DNA from: Rhodoferax sp. GW822-FHT02A01
GTDB taxonomy: Bacteria > Pseudomonadota > Gammaproteobacteria > Burkholderiales > Burkholderiaceae_C
DNA: 64,000 nucleotides
Direction: 5' to 3'
Assembly (NCBI RefSeq): GCF_038784515.1
Contig: NZ_CP152376.1
Coordinates: 5,422,893 to 5,486,892, forward strand
In this document: positions 1-8,703 of the stretch, one piece after another
Layout: every line of letters starts with the position of its first letter
Numbering within the stretch: position 1 is the stretch's first letter
The notes under the pieces: model-generated
Databases searched by the model: none
The model's input: the letters and a program-made list of their open reading frames with translations, nothing else
What the model was told of the DNA's origin: nothing
Made by a program: the position numbers and the translations under genes

Positions 1-2
1 TG

Positions 3-392
3 CTGCGCGCCTTTGCCGGCGTGCTGCTGCTGACCGCGGGCCTGAGCGTGTTCATTGCATTGTGGAGCGCCGTGCGTGAGCGCCGCTCAGACCTGGCTCT
101 GCTGCGCATGCTGGGTGCACCACCGGCCAAGATTGCTGCGTTGCTGATGGGCGAGGCGCTATGGCTGGGCGTGCTGTCGGCCGTGATAGGCGTGGCCGCC
201 GGTCAGGGGCTCACCGCGCTGATCGGCTGGATGCTGCAGCTCGACAACTCGCTGCTGATTGGTGGCATGGTCTGGCCCATCGAATTGCTGTGGGTGCCCG
301 CAATGGCTTGCGGCGTATCACTGGCCGCAGCCATCCTGCCGGCAGTGGGCGCCTACCGTGTAAGTGTTCTGGAACTTCTTCAATCAAGGTGA
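3..392 (+). CDS. FtsX-type ABC transporter permease, C-terminal part
   Basis: The 5' end lies before the window; 129 residues are visible in an open frame and end at a TGA. They show the last part of an FtsX/MacB-type permease domain: a hydrophobic segment, a charged cytoplasmic stretch (ERRSDLALLRMLGAP) typical of the FtsX family, then two more hydrophobic segments and the short tail YRVSVLELLQSR. Family members are inner-membrane permeases of ABC systems for export of lipoproteins, peptides or macrolides. The substrate cannot be told from this fragment; the ATPase gene should lie upstream. The next gene starts 3 bases after the stop and is probably co-transcribed. Confidence 0.8.
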   Translation: MRAFAGVLLLTAGLSVFIALWSAVRERRSDLALLRMLGAPPAKIAALLMGEALWLGVLSAVIGVAAGQGLTALIGWMLQLDNSLLIGGMVWPIELLWVPAMACGVSLAAAILPAVGAYRVSVLELLQSR

Positions 393-395
393 ACT

Positions 396-635
396 ATGAA
401 ATCCTGGCTTCTGATCTTCGCTTCGTTGGCCCTGTCGGCGCACGCATTCGCGGCAACGCCTGAACTCAGCCAGGAGACGCTGGACGACATTGCCAAGCAC
501 GAACGCATTGCCGCCGCCCACACCGAAGCTGCCAAGTGCCTGCGATCCGGCAAGCCTGATGAGGTTTGCGAAGGCGCACTGCTGGCCGCATGCAAGGGCA
601 TTGCGTTTGGGAAGTTCTGTGGGATGAAGCACTAA
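396..635 (+). CDS. small secreted Cys-containing protein of unknown function
   Basis: This 79-residue protein has a clear Sec signal peptide (MKSWLLIFASLALSAHAFA) and a mature part of about 60 residues. The mature part carries four cysteines spaced C-x9-C-x7-C-x8-C, compatible with two disulfide bonds in the periplasm. An AAGGTGA ribosome-binding site overlaps the end of the permease gene and sits just before the ATG, so translation is probably coupled to it. I do not recognise the family. It may be an accessory protein of the upstream ABC system, but this rests only on adjacency. Confidence 0.65.
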   Translation: MKSWLLIFASLALSAHAFAATPELSQETLDDIAKHERIAAAHTEAAKCLRSGKPDEVCEGALLAACKGIAFGKFCGMKH

Positions 636-706
636 GGGCTGGTCGTGCCTCTGGGGCTGATGGAAGTGAAGGGTTTCATTGCCCTCTCACGACTGTCACC
701 CAAGAG

Positions 707-1606
707 CTAAGAGTCCCGAATGGCCGCTGACAGCGTGTCGGCCAATACCCGCGCCATGTCGTGGATCTTGTCCCCTTTGCGCACGATCAGGCCCAGGGTC
801 CGCGTGATGGCCGGGTCGACCAATGGCACGCCCATGAGTCCGGGGTGAAGCTGGGCATCCAACGCCAGGCCCGGAATGATGGCAATGCCCAGTCCGGCAG
901 CCACCAGATTGATGGCCCCCGTGACGTGGTTGATTTCATACTGGATGGTCGGTCTCTTGCTGGTTTTTGCAAAAGCACTGTCTATGAGCAAACGGTTGCC
1001 GCTGGTGCTGGAGACGGAAACCAAAGGCTCCTTTTCAAGCTGCCGCCAAGCGACTGTCTTGCGCCGCGCCAATGCATGCTCCTTGGGGACTACGACAACA
1101 TAGCGCTCTGCCCGGATGGCCGTAAAGTCCAGTTCAGCCTCCTGGCTTCCAAGAAAGCTCAAGCCAAAATCTGCCAGCCCTTCCCGTACGCTGTCTAGCA
1201 CTGTTTGCGCACTTTCATCGATCACTTTGACACGCACAGACGGATAGGTCCTGGCGAAGTCCTTTAGGACCGATGGAAGCAAATGATTGGCCACCGAGGG
1301 AACGCAGGCGATGGTCACCTTGCCGGTGCGCGCGACCGCTCTGGCTTCCAAGCCCTGGTAGGCACGCTCCAGTTCATCGATGACCGCTTGCGCATGGGAC
1401 AAAAACTGGCGCCCGGCATCGGTCAGGGACACCCTGCGCGTGGTTCGTTCCAGCAATTGGCATTTCAAGTCCTTCTCCAACTTGTCAATACGCCGACTCA
1501 AGGCTGGCTGCGAAATAAACAGACTCTCTGACGCCGCCCGGAAGCTGGACTTCTGGGCAACCGCTAGGAAGGCTTGAAGTTCGCCGATTTCTGTATTAAT
1601 GCGCAT
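707..1606 (-). CDS. LysR-family transcriptional regulator
   Basis: At 299 residues this has the standard LysR length and plan: an N-terminal winged helix-turn-helix (FLAVAQKSSFRAASESLFIS, then QPALSRRIDKLE at about residues 35-46) and a substrate-binding domain from about residue 90. It is transcribed away from the binding-protein/MFS pair that starts at 1702. That is the classical divergent arrangement in which a LysR protein controls its neighbour in response to the transported or metabolised compound. The 95-base spacer contains a symmetric CAATTG pair that could be its site. The inducer is unknown; a small organic acid would fit the neighbouring carrier. Confidence 0.9.
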   Translation of the reverse strand: MRINTEIGELQAFLAVAQKSSFRAASESLFISQPALSRRIDKLEKDLKCQLLERTTRRVSLTDAGRQFLSHAQAVIDELERAYQGLEARAVARTGKVTIACVPSVANHLLPSVLKDFARTYPSVRVKVIDESAQTVLDSVREGLADFGLSFLGSQEAELDFTAIRAERYVVVVPKEHALARRKTVAWRQLEKEPLVSVSSTSGNRLLIDSAFAKTSKRPTIQYEINHVTGAINLVAAGLGIAIIPGLALDAQLHPGLMGVPLVDPAITRTLGLIVRKGDKIHDMARVLADTLSAAIRDS

Positions 1607-1631
1607 AACACATCAATATATCAAATTAATG

Positions 1632-1649
1632 CAATTGTGTTTTCAATTG
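1632..1649. promoter_or_regulatory. symmetric CAATTG-N6-CAATTG element, possible LysR operator
   Basis: Two CAATTG hexamers flank a TGTTTT spacer between the LysR gene and the divergent transporter gene. LysR proteins bind interrupted dyads of this size in such spacers. The assignment rests on position and symmetry only. Confidence 0.35.
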
Positions 1650-1701
1650 CGGCCACGCATCATCCGCCCCCAAGCCACATACAAGCACAAAAGGAGATGA
1701 C

Positions 1702-2499
1702 ATGAAACTTGGGCTCAAGCGTGGACGCACGGCGCGTCTTCTATTCCTGGCAATGGCACCGGCAATGGTGTCACTTGGTTTTGCAGACGAAATCCATGTG
1801 GCAAGCTCCGGCGGATTTGCCGCTGCATATCGCGCACTGGCTCCCGGCTTTGAAGCGCGCACGGGACACAAACTGGTCGCGGTGTGGGGTCCATCGATGG
1901 GTGAGACCAGCGGCGCAATCCCCAAACGTCTGGAGCGCGGAGAGCCAATAGACGTGGTCATCATGGTGGGCGATGCCCTGGACAAGCTTGTCCAGCAAGG
2001 CCGCGTCGAAGATACCAGCCACCGCCTGCTGGCCAACTCAAAGATTGGCGTCGCAGTGCCTGCGGGATCAGCCAAGCCCAATGTGAGTACCGTGGAGGGT
2101 CTGAAACAGGCTCTGCTGAATGCGCGCTCCATTGCCTACTCCGACAGCGCGAGTGGCGAGTACCTCTCGAAAGTCTTGTTCCCACGCCTGGGTATTGCTG
2201 ACCAAATCAAGGGCAAAAGTCGCATGATCCCGGCCGAACCCGTGGCACAGGTAGTGGCACGCGGCGAGGCGGATCTTGGCTTCCAGCAGGTCAGCGAACT
2301 GCTGCCGATTCCAGGAATTGACTTCATCGGTGAGATCCCCGAAGAAACACAGCAACTCACGCCATTCTCTGCCGGCATCGTGGCCAATTCCAAAGAGCAC
2401 GCGCCAGCGCAGGCTTTGATCGACTACCTCACATCCAACGAGGTAGCCCCCACCATCCGGAAGACCGGCCTCACGCCCGCCGCTTCCACAGCACACTGA
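1702..2499 (+). CDS. ModA-like periplasmic substrate-binding protein (orphan)
   Basis: This 265-residue protein has a signal peptide (about residues 1-28) and the ModA/type II periplasmic-binding fold. Recognisable pieces are [17 protein letters not shown] at the mature N-terminus, a central [15 protein letters not shown] segment and a C-terminal helix rich in ALIDYLTS. A strong AAAAGGAGATGAC ribosome-binding site precedes the ATG. ModA proteins deliver molybdate to ModBC, but no modB or modC lies here. The gene is followed 11 bases later by an MFS carrier and is divergent from a LysR gene, so molybdate transport is doubtful. An extracytoplasmic sensor or binder for an organic anion is equally possible. 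Confidence 0.75.
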   Translation: MKLGLKRGRTARLLFLAMAPAMVSLGFADEIHVASSGGFAAAYRALAPGFEARTGHKLVAVWGPSMGETSGAIPKRLERGEPIDVVIMVGDALDKLVQQGRVEDTSHRLLANSKIGVAVPAGSAKPNVSTVEGLKQALLNARSIAYSDSASGEYLSKVLFPRLGIADQIKGKSRMIPAEPVAQVVARGEADLGFQQVSELLPIPGIDFIGEIPEETQQLTPFSAGIVANSKEHAPAQALIDYLTSNEVAPTIRKTGLTPAASTAH

Positions 2500-2510
2500 A
2501 TGAGGTCACC

Positions 2511-3803
2511 ATGACAGATATCCAAAAACCTGCGCAATCCAGACTGTCAACCGTGTTGCGGGTGACGAGCGGCAACTTCCTGGAGATGTTTGATTTCTTT
2601 CTGTATGGTTTTTACGCCACCTACATCTCCAAAACCTTTTTCCCCAGCAATGACGAGTATGCGTCGCTCATCCTGACCTTTGCCACATTCGGGGCCGGCT
2701 TTCTGATGCGGCCTCTGGGGGCTGTGATTCTGGGCAGCTATATAGACCGGATCGGGCGCCGCAAGGGGCTCATCGTCACGCTGGGCATCATGGCTCTGGG
2801 TACCGTGCTGATTGCCTTTGTGCCCGGCTACGCGACCATAGGCATTGCTGCGCCCATTCTGGTCCTGATTGGCCGCTTGCTGCAGGGCTTCTCTGCCGGC
2901 GTGGAGCTCGGCGGTGTATCGGTCTACCTGTCCGAAATGGCCTCCCCTGGCAACCGAGGCTTCTATGTCAGCTGGCAGTCCGCGAGCCAGCAGGTCGCCA
3001 TCATGGCTTCAGCCATCATCGGATACCTGCTGAGCCAATGGCTGACTCCTGCCCAAATTGGCGCATGGGGTTGGCGCGTGCCATTCTTCATCGGCTGCAT
3101 GATCGTTCCGGTGATATTTGTAATCCGTCGCTCACTGCAGGAAACCGATGAATTCCTGGCGCGAAAGCACCATCCTACCTTCAAGGAAATCCTGCAATCC
3201 ATCGGTGCCAACTGGCGCATCGTGCTGGCCGGCATGATGATGGTGGTGATGACCACCGTGTCGTTCTACCTGATCACGGTCTACACACCCACCTTTGGCA
3301 AGAGCGTGCTCAAGCTCAGTACTGCCGACAGCCTGCTCACCACATTTTGTGTCGGTATGTCGAACTTTTTCTGGCTGCCCGTCATGGGCGCGCTGTCAGA
3401 CAAGGTGGGACGCAAGAAAATTCTGGTGACCTTTACCCTGCTGCCCATATTGACTGCCTATCCCATCCTGTCCTGGCTGGTGGCCAACATCAGCTTTGAG
3501 AACCTGCTGGTGACCGAACTGTGGCTCTCCTTCATGTACGCCAGCTACAACGGCGCAGCGGTGGTTGCACTCACAGAAGTGATGCCGGTCCATGTGCGCA
3601 CCGTAGGCTTTTCGCTGGCCTACAGTCTGGCGACTGCCATATTTGGCGGATTCACTCCCATGCTGTCGACCTGGTTGATTGAGGTCAGCGGCGACAAGGC
3701 GGCGCCCGGCTACTGGATGACCTTTGCCGCAGCCTGCGGTCTGGCCTCGGTCTTCATGCTGTACGGGCGCCGTCGCGTTGCGAGGGTTGCGGTTGCAGCG
3801 TAA
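2511..3803 (+). CDS. MFS transporter, citrate/tricarballylate:proton symporter type
   Basis: At 430 residues with about 12 hydrophobic segments, this belongs to the metabolite:H+ symporter branch of the major facilitator superfamily (CitA, TcuC, ProP group). Diagnostic features are [16 protein letters not shown] in TM1, the loop motif [13 protein letters not shown] after TM2, and [22 protein letters not shown] in TM4/5. These carriers import di- and tricarboxylates with protons. It is probably co-transcribed with the ModA-like gene 11 bases upstream, with a GAGG ribosome-binding site in the spacer. The exact substrate is not decidable from sequence; citrate, tricarballylate or a related acid is the best guess. 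Confidence 0.85.
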   Translation: MTDIQKPAQSRLSTVLRVTSGNFLEMFDFFLYGFYATYISKTFFPSNDEYASLILTFATFGAGFLMRPLGAVILGSYIDRIGRRKGLIVTLGIMALGTVLIAFVPGYATIGIAAPILVLIGRLLQGFSAGVELGGVSVYLSEMASPGNRGFYVSWQSASQQVAIMASAIIGYLLSQWLTPAQIGAWGWRVPFFIGCMIVPVIFVIRRSLQETDEFLARKHHPTFKEILQSIGANWRIVLAGMMMVVMTTVSFYLITVYTPTFGKSVLKLSTADSLLTTFCVGMSNFFWLPVMGALSDKVGRKKILVTFTLLPILTAYPILSWLVANISFENLLVTELWLSFMYASYNGAAVVALTEVMPVHVRTVGFSLAYSLATAIFGGFTPMLSTWLIEVSGDKAAPGYWMTFAAACGLASVFMLYGRRRVARVAVAA

Positions 3804-3912
3804 GGTTGCGAAACGGCGGAGTGTTTGACACAAACCCAAGGGGGGCACCAATCGCTGCGAGTCTGCAGCAAGCCTTTGTCTATTCAATGGCCGATCATCT
3901 AGCTCCTGCTTA

Positions 3913-3928
3913 CTAGCCAGGGGGCTAG
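3913..3928. repeat. small hairpin CTAGCC-AGGG-GGCTAG downstream of the MFS gene
   Basis: Six-base perfect arms flank a four-base loop about 110 bases after the MFS stop codon. No T-run follows, so it is not a typical intrinsic terminator. Confidence 0.3.
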
Positions 3929-3961
3929 CGTCGAACAGGCAAATCACCAACTCCACAAATG

Positions 3962-3985
3962 CACATTGCGCATCTGCGCAATGTG
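3962..3985. promoter_or_regulatory. 24-bp palindrome upstream of glutaminase, putative operator
   Basis: CACATTGCGCA and TGCGCAATGTG form a perfect 11-base inverted repeat around a two-base TC centre, and ATGCAC (3959-3964) / GTGCAT (3990-3995) add an outer pair. It lies 88 bases before the glutaminase start codon. Size and symmetry fit a dimeric repressor or activator site; which protein binds is unknown. Confidence 0.5.
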
Positions 3986-4073
3986 TTTCGTGCATACATG
4001 GTGCGGCGGCAATCTTAGAATCCGCGCGATGAACAAATCCAGCAGGAACAATCGCACGACGGAGCCATCCCAC

Positions 4074-5000
4074 ATGCAGGACATACTTGCACAAATTAGC
4101 GATGAAGCACGCGCCCTGTTTGGCCAAGGCAAGGTGGCAAGCTACATACCTGCCCTTGCCAAGGTCAATCCCCGTCAATTTGGCATCGCAGTGGCCTTCA
4201 CTGATGGGCAAACCTGTTCGGTGGGCGATGCCAACGTTCCATTCTCCTTGCAAAGTATCTCCAAACTCTTCACGTTTGTGCTTGCACTCAAGGCCATTGG
4301 CGATGATGTCTGGAAGCGGGTCGGCCGCGAACCCTCTGGAGCTGCCTTCAATTCCATGGTGCAACTCGAGACGGAGCACGGAATCCCGCGTAACCCATTC
4401 ATCAATGCGGGTGCACTGGTTATAACGGACATTTTGACCAGCCACTACGCGCATCTGGACTACGCACTTTTGGGTGCACTGCGCAAGTTGGCCGATGCAC
4501 CCATGCTCAACTGGAACACCGAGGTTGCCAAATCAGAGCGTGGCACCTCACACCGCAACATGGCCATGGCCTATTTCATGAAGAGTTGTGGGAACTTCCA
4601 CAACGCACCGGAACTGGTGCTGGACAACTATTGTCGGCAATGTGCCGTTGAGATGAACTGCGTTCAGCTCGCTCAAGCCACCATGTTCCTCGCCCACAGT
4701 GGTCGCAACCTGGGCCAGAGCGGGCAAGCAAATGCGCAGTTCCTGAATGCAGATGATGCCCGCCGGGTCAACGCCCTGCTGCTCACCTGTGGTGCCTACG
4801 ACGCGGCCGGAGACTATGCCTACCGCATCGGGCTTCCAGTGAAAACCGGAGTGGGTGGAGGCATCGTGGCGGTGGCACCCGGCATCGGAACGATCGCAGT
4901 CTGGGCGCCGGAGCTCGACGCAAAAGGAAACTCCGTCTTGGGAGGATTTGCATTGGAGCGCCTGGTGGAACTTACCCGCTGGACGCCGCACGCAACGTGA
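4074..5000 (+). CDS. glsA: glutaminase A
   Basis: The product hydrolyses L-glutamine to glutamate and ammonia in the cytosol. The ATG at 4074 gives 308 residues, the usual length of bacterial GlsA, and has a GGAG ribosome-binding site nine bases upstream; an in-frame ATG at 4029 would add 15 residues. The protein belongs to the serine beta-lactamase-like glutaminase family. It shows the catalytic S-x-x-K motif in SLQSISKLF (Ser61, Lys64), the NPFINAGAL block, and the C-terminal GLPVKTGVGGGI motif. It appears to be a single-gene unit behind a long palindrome, which suggests regulated expression, perhaps by nitrogen status or pH. Confidence 0.95.
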   Translation: MQDILAQISDEARALFGQGKVASYIPALAKVNPRQFGIAVAFTDGQTCSVGDANVPFSLQSISKLFTFVLALKAIGDDVWKRVGREPSGAAFNSMVQLETEHGIPRNPFINAGALVITDILTSHYAHLDYALLGALRKLADAPMLNWNTEVAKSERGTSHRNMAMAYFMKSCGNFHNAPELVLDNYCRQCAVEMNCVQLAQATMFLAHSGRNLGQSGQANAQFLNADDARRVNALLLTCGAYDAAGDYAYRIGLPVKTGVGGGIVAVAPGIGTIAVWAPELDAKGNSVLGGFALERLVELTRWTPHAT

Positions 5001-5105
5001 GCAAATGAAGCTGGTCACTCCGGCCGCACGCCAAGGCAAAAGCTCGTAAATATGGATCTGGTTGCAGGTATCAGACCATGAGCGCAGCCCTATTGGGCAC
5101 AGTGA

Positions 5106-6494
5106 TTAAACCTGCGCATTGCAAAACTGCAAACAGGCTCTCAGCCCACTTCCATTGGCAATGGTATCTAGAGAAACCTTGGCGCCAGTGCGCTCGGCAA
5201 AGGCTCGAACAATCGACAATCCCAGGCCACTTCCCTGCGAGTCGTGGTTGTCAATGCGGAAGAATCGTTCGAAGACCTTTTCCCGTAGCTCAGGAGCAAT
5301 TCCTGGTCCACTGTCCTCCACTACCAATGTGCTTGTGTCCTGCGTCGAGTGAAGACGAACCGTTACATGACCACCGCTTGGGGTATAGCGAATGGCGTTA
5401 TCCACCAGATTCATCACCATTTCACTGATCACCAGGGAACGCCCTTGCACGACCGCCCCATCTCCATGATCCTCGAATCCCAGATCGATGTTCTTTTCCT
5501 GTGACAGCCCTGCGAGATTCTCAAGCACCTCCTGCACAACTACCGTCAGTTGGGTAGTTTCCGAACTAGCTCCGTCCTTGTTTTGATCCAGCGTCTGCGC
5601 CAGCGATAGCGACAGCAGCTGATTTACCAATCGAATGGCACGGCTCAAAGTGCGCCTGGCCGCGGCCAGGGATTCGGTATGTCCAACGCCCTGGCTGTTG
5701 CGCATGGCATAGCTCAATTGCGTACTTAACACTGCAAATGGAGTCCGTAGTTGATGCGCCGCATTCTGTATAAATACTTCGTGGGTATTGACGTGCTCCT
5801 CCAATCTTCGAATGTAGTCGTTCAGCGAGTCCACGAGCGGCGTCAATTCGTTGGGTAATTCATGCGCAATCACGGGCTCGAGCGTACCCGGCTTGCGTGA
5901 ATGAATCACGTCACGCAGGCGGCGCAAAGGCAGCAATCCACGGTTCAACCCAAACACGATGAGCACCATGGTCATTGCCAGAATGAAAAGCTGTGGAACT
6001 ACCGATTGAAGCCAAAGCTTGTGAATCAGTTGCTGTCTTGCATTGGTGGTCTGCGCAACCTCTACCACCGCTGGCGCTGCAGTCGGATTGCCAATGACGG
6101 GCTGCCAAAGTGCCACGACTCGTACGTCCTTGCCACGCATCTGGCTGTTGAAAAAGAAGGGCGTATCCTGTGGAGCAGTGACTTCCGGTCGCGCCAGATC
6201 GGTGTATCCAGACAGCAATTGGCCGCCTTCAACGGTGACCTTGTAGAAAATCCGATCCACATCTTCCGACTGAAACAGTTCAAGTGCGGCAGGCGGAATC
6301 AAGTGTTGAAATGACCCGTCTTCAAATCGAATCTGCTCTGCGATGATGCGCGCAGATCCCTGTAACAGTCGATCCTGAACTACGGTGGCAGTTTGTACTG
6401 CGCTGCGATAGTTGACCCACATGTTCAGGCCCACAGCCCCTAGCAAAGGGAAAAGCACCCACGTTAGCAACTTGCCTTTGAGACTACGTGTCAT
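5106..6494 (-). CDS. sensor histidine kinase, TctE/QseC type
   Basis: Starting at the ATG at 6494 the kinase has 462 residues and overlaps the response-regulator gene by 11 bases, as expected for a coupled pair. Order of parts: TM1 (about 8-28), periplasmic 2CSK_N-type sensor domain (30-160), TM2 (165-185), a linker, HisKA with the phospho-acceptor His247 in AAHQLRTPFA, and the HATPase domain with MNLVDNAIRYTP (N box, Asn366), DSGPGI and GSGLGLSIV. TctE kinases sense tricarboxylates and QseC kinases sense other signals, so the ligand is open. The divergent porin/ABC operon is the likely target. Confidence 0.92.
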   Translation of the reverse strand: MTRSLKGKLLTWVLFPLLGAVGLNMWVNYRSAVQTATVVQDRLLQGSARIIAEQIRFEDGSFQHLIPPAALELFQSEDVDRIFYKVTVEGGQLLSGYTDLARPEVTAPQDTPFFFNSQMRGKDVRVVALWQPVIGNPTAAPAVVEVAQTTNARQQLIHKLWLQSVVPQLFILAMTMVLIVFGLNRGLLPLRRLRDVIHSRKPGTLEPVIAHELPNELTPLVDSLNDYIRRLEEHVNTHEVFIQNAAHQLRTPFAVLSTQLSYAMRNSQGVGHTESLAAARRTLSRAIRLVNQLLSLSLAQTLDQNKDGASSETTQLTVVVQEVLENLAGLSQEKNIDLGFEDHGDGAVVQGRSLVISEMVMNLVDNAIRYTPSGGHVTVRLHSTQDTSTLVVEDSGPGIAPELREKVFERFFRIDNHDSQGSGLGLSIVRAFAERTGAKVSLDTIANGSGLRACLQFCNAQV

Positions 6495-7161
6495 GACCGG
6501 TTGCGCGCAACAAATAGCCAAGGCCGCGCAACGTGACAATGCGCACATTGCTGGAATCCAATTTCTTCCGCAGACGGTGCACATAAATTTCAATGGCATC
6601 CACCGAGGTCTCATCGCTCAAGGAAAAAATGCTCTGTGCCAGCGCCGCCTTCGATACCGTGCTGCCCTCTTTGCGCATCAGAATCTCCAAGACACCTCGT
6701 TCACGCGGCGTAAGAGACAAGGGCTGATGTGCAATCGCAAACTCACGGCTATTGGTGTCATAACTTAGATTTCCGCAGGCGATAGCCGGATTGGAGTGAC
6801 CTGCGCTACGCCGCAGAAGCATGCGGATTCGAGCCTCCAGTTCTTCCATTTCAAAGGGCTTGGCCACGTAGTCGTCGGCACCATGGTCGAGTTCCCCAAC
6901 ACGACTCTGGATAGAGTTATTGGCCGTCAAGATCAGCACAGGGGTGGAATCATTGCGGCTTCTGAGCCTGCGCAACACTTCGGTACCACTCAGCTTGGGC
7001 AAGGCCAAATCCAGGATCACGATGTTGTAGGTTTCCGCCTTCAGCGCATAGTCTGCATCAAGCCCATTGTTGATCCAGTCCACCGCGTACTGTTGCTGAC
7101 GTAGCGCACGAATCAGCCACTGCGCCAGGTCTTCATTGTCTTCAACTACCAGGATTCTCAT
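6484..7161 (-). CDS. response regulator, OmpR/TctD family
   Basis: The ATG at 7161 gives 225 residues beginning MRILVVEDNEDLAQW, the standard start of OmpR-type regulators; an ATG at 7170 would add three. The receiver domain has the acidic pair in VVEDNED and phospho-acceptor Asp51 in VILDLALPKLSG. The C-terminal winged helix ends with VRIVTLRGLGYLLRA, the usual OmpR/PhoB signature. It is translated just before its kinase partner and is transcribed away from the porin operon. The shared 210-base spacer holds two 10-base direct repeats spaced one helical turn apart, the site geometry this family uses. Confidence 0.93.
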   Translation of the reverse strand: MRILVVEDNEDLAQWLIRALRQQQYAVDWINNGLDADYALKAETYNIVILDLALPKLSGTEVLRRLRSRNDSTPVLILTANNSIQSRVGELDHGADDYVAKPFEMEELEARIRMLLRRSAGHSNPAIACGNLSYDTNSREFAIAHQPLSLTPRERGVLEILMRKEGSTVSKAALAQSIFSLSDETSVDAIEIYVHRLRKKLDSSNVRIVTLRGLGYLLRATGHDT

Positions 7162-7226
7162 GGCTTCCATGATATCGCCGAGATGACACATGACAGATGT
7201 CCTCAGTACTTTCCCTAGTCGATACA

Positions 7227-7247
7227 GACTGAAAGCGGACTGAAAGC
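7227..7247 (+). promoter_or_regulatory. tandem GACTGAAAGC repeats, probable response-regulator site
   Basis: GACTGAAAGC occurs twice (7227-7236 and 7238-7247) with an 11-base period in the spacer between the response-regulator and porin genes. OmpR-family dimers bind direct half-sites on one face of the helix at this spacing. This is the natural candidate site for the adjacent regulator, and could serve both directions. Confidence 0.55.
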
Positions 7248-7371
7248 AGGCCCCAAATACATTGCCCTTCGATTGGTCAGCACAGGTGTTAACAGCACTT
7301 GCGCGCATTGACTGGTTGCGTCACCCCTTTTGGCTTTGACGACATTTAATGATTTATAGGAGACCCGATTG

Positions 7372-8691
7372 ATGAAAGCACAACGTCTTATTTTGGTGAG
7401 CGCAGCACTGGGCATGGCATCCATGGCCACGCATGCACAAAGCAACGAACAACTTCAGCAAGCGCTGTCTCAGGCGCAGGCCGCAGCCGCCCAAGCGCAA
7501 GCCGCGGCCAAGCAGGCACAAGCCGCCCTGGAACAAGCACAAGCTGCCGCTGAGAGCGCCAAAGCCAGCAACAGTGCGGCAGCACCCGCGGCAAAGCCCA
7601 ATACATCCGGTGCACTGACTTTCAACAGCGGACCTGTCAGCGCAACGCTGTACGGCTTGATTGATATAACGCTCTTCAACAAGAACGCCAATGGACACAC
7701 CACCACATCGCCTGACGTGGCATGGTTTAGTGGTAATCGTTGGGGTATTACAGGTGCACGCCAACTGGGCGGCGATAACGACCTGAAGGCCATCTTCCGT
7801 TTGGAAAGCGAATTCGAATCCGAAACCGGCAATATGGATACCCCGGGAGTTCTCTTCAACCGCGACGCATGGCTCGGTCTGGAAAGCAAGTCGCTCGGCA
7901 AGCTCACCTTTGGTCGCCAAAACGCACTGGGTCGCGACCCAGCAGCTTCTGCCATTTACGGTGATGCGTATGGTCCGGCCAAGGCAAGCTTGGAAGAAGG
8001 CGGTTATTCAAACAACAACAACTTCAAACAGCTGATCTTTTACGCGGGTAGCGCCAACGGTACACGTGTCAACAATGGCGTTACCTGGAAGAAGGCGTTT
8101 TCCAACGGATTCGTGACTGGTTTGCAGTACTCCTTTGGTGGTGTACCGGATAGTTTCAACACTGGAACTTCCAGAACCGCTTCGCTTGCCTATAACGGCG
8201 ATATGTTCACGGTCGCCGGATTCGCCACCAGTGCCAATGTGGCCAATCTTACGCACCAGAGCTATTCAGTTGGCGGGTCCATTCAGATCAACCCTTTGGT
8301 GAAGCTGAACGCCGGCTACTACAACTACACGGCCCAACAAGCCAGCGCAGTTGGTGACCGCAAGGACTCAGCCTGGACCCTTTCCACCAAACTGACTCCT
8401 GGAGGCGCCTTTGACTACGAATTGGGATACCAGGTCATGACGGCCAACAACGCCGGATTGAACGGTTCCGGTTATGTGCTGAATGCGTTCGCCGATGCAA
8501 GTGGCGTTACGGCGGTAGGCAGTGGCAATCGCAGCACGGTTTACGGATCGGTCTTTTACCACCTGGATTCAGCCACTGAAATCTATGCCGCCTTTGACCA
8601 TCTGAACACCACCGATACCTATTTGGCTGCCCAAGCCGGTGGAGCCAAATCTGCTGATGAAGTCGGCGTTGGCATGCGTTTCAAATTCTGA
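7372..8691 (+). CDS. outer-membrane porin (Burkholderia type) with N-terminal coiled coil
   Basis: The ATG at 7372 follows an AGGAG ribosome-binding site by nine bases and gives 439 residues. After a signal peptide ending ATHAQ comes an unusual Ala/Gln-rich stretch (about residues 25-65, with repeated AQAAA units). Next is a Gram-negative trimeric porin barrel starting VSATLYGLIDI and ending with VGVGMRFKF, the C-terminal Phe expected by the Bam machinery. The barrel passes small anionic solutes into the periplasm. The gene heads an operon with a binding protein and two ABC components, so porin and transporter probably serve one substrate. The Ala-rich segment likely forms a periplasmic coiled coil. 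Confidence 0.9.
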   Translation: MKAQRLILVSAALGMASMATHAQSNEQLQQALSQAQAAAAQAQAAAKQAQAALEQAQAAAESAKASNSAAAPAAKPNTSGALTFNSGPVSATLYGLIDITLFNKNANGHTTTSPDVAWFSGNRWGITGARQLGGDNDLKAIFRLESEFESETGNMDTPGVLFNRDAWLGLESKSLGKLTFGRQNALGRDPAASAIYGDAYGPAKASLEEGGYSNNNNFKQLIFYAGSANGTRVNNGVTWKKAFSNGFVTGLQYSFGGVPDSFNTGTSRTASLAYNGDMFTVAGFATSANVANLTHQSYSVGGSIQINPLVKLNAGYYNYTAQQASAVGDRKDSAWTLSTKLTPGGAFDYELGYQVMTANNAGLNGSGYVLNAFADASGVTAVGSGNRSTVYGSVFYHLDSATEIYAAFDHLNTTDTYLAAQAGGAKSADEVGVGMRFKF

Positions 8692-8703
8692 TTGGAAACA
8701 TCC

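Noticed and set aside
1702..2499. Annotation as the molybdate-binding protein ModA proper
   Set aside because: No modBC genes adjacent; context with LysR and MFS points to another ligand.
3913..3928. Hairpin as an intrinsic terminator of the MFS gene
   Set aside because: No T-run follows and the stem is short; listed only as a repeat.
3396..4454. 352-codon minus-strand frame over the MFS end and glutaminase start
   Set aside because: It lies opposite two well-supported genes and has no recognisable domain.
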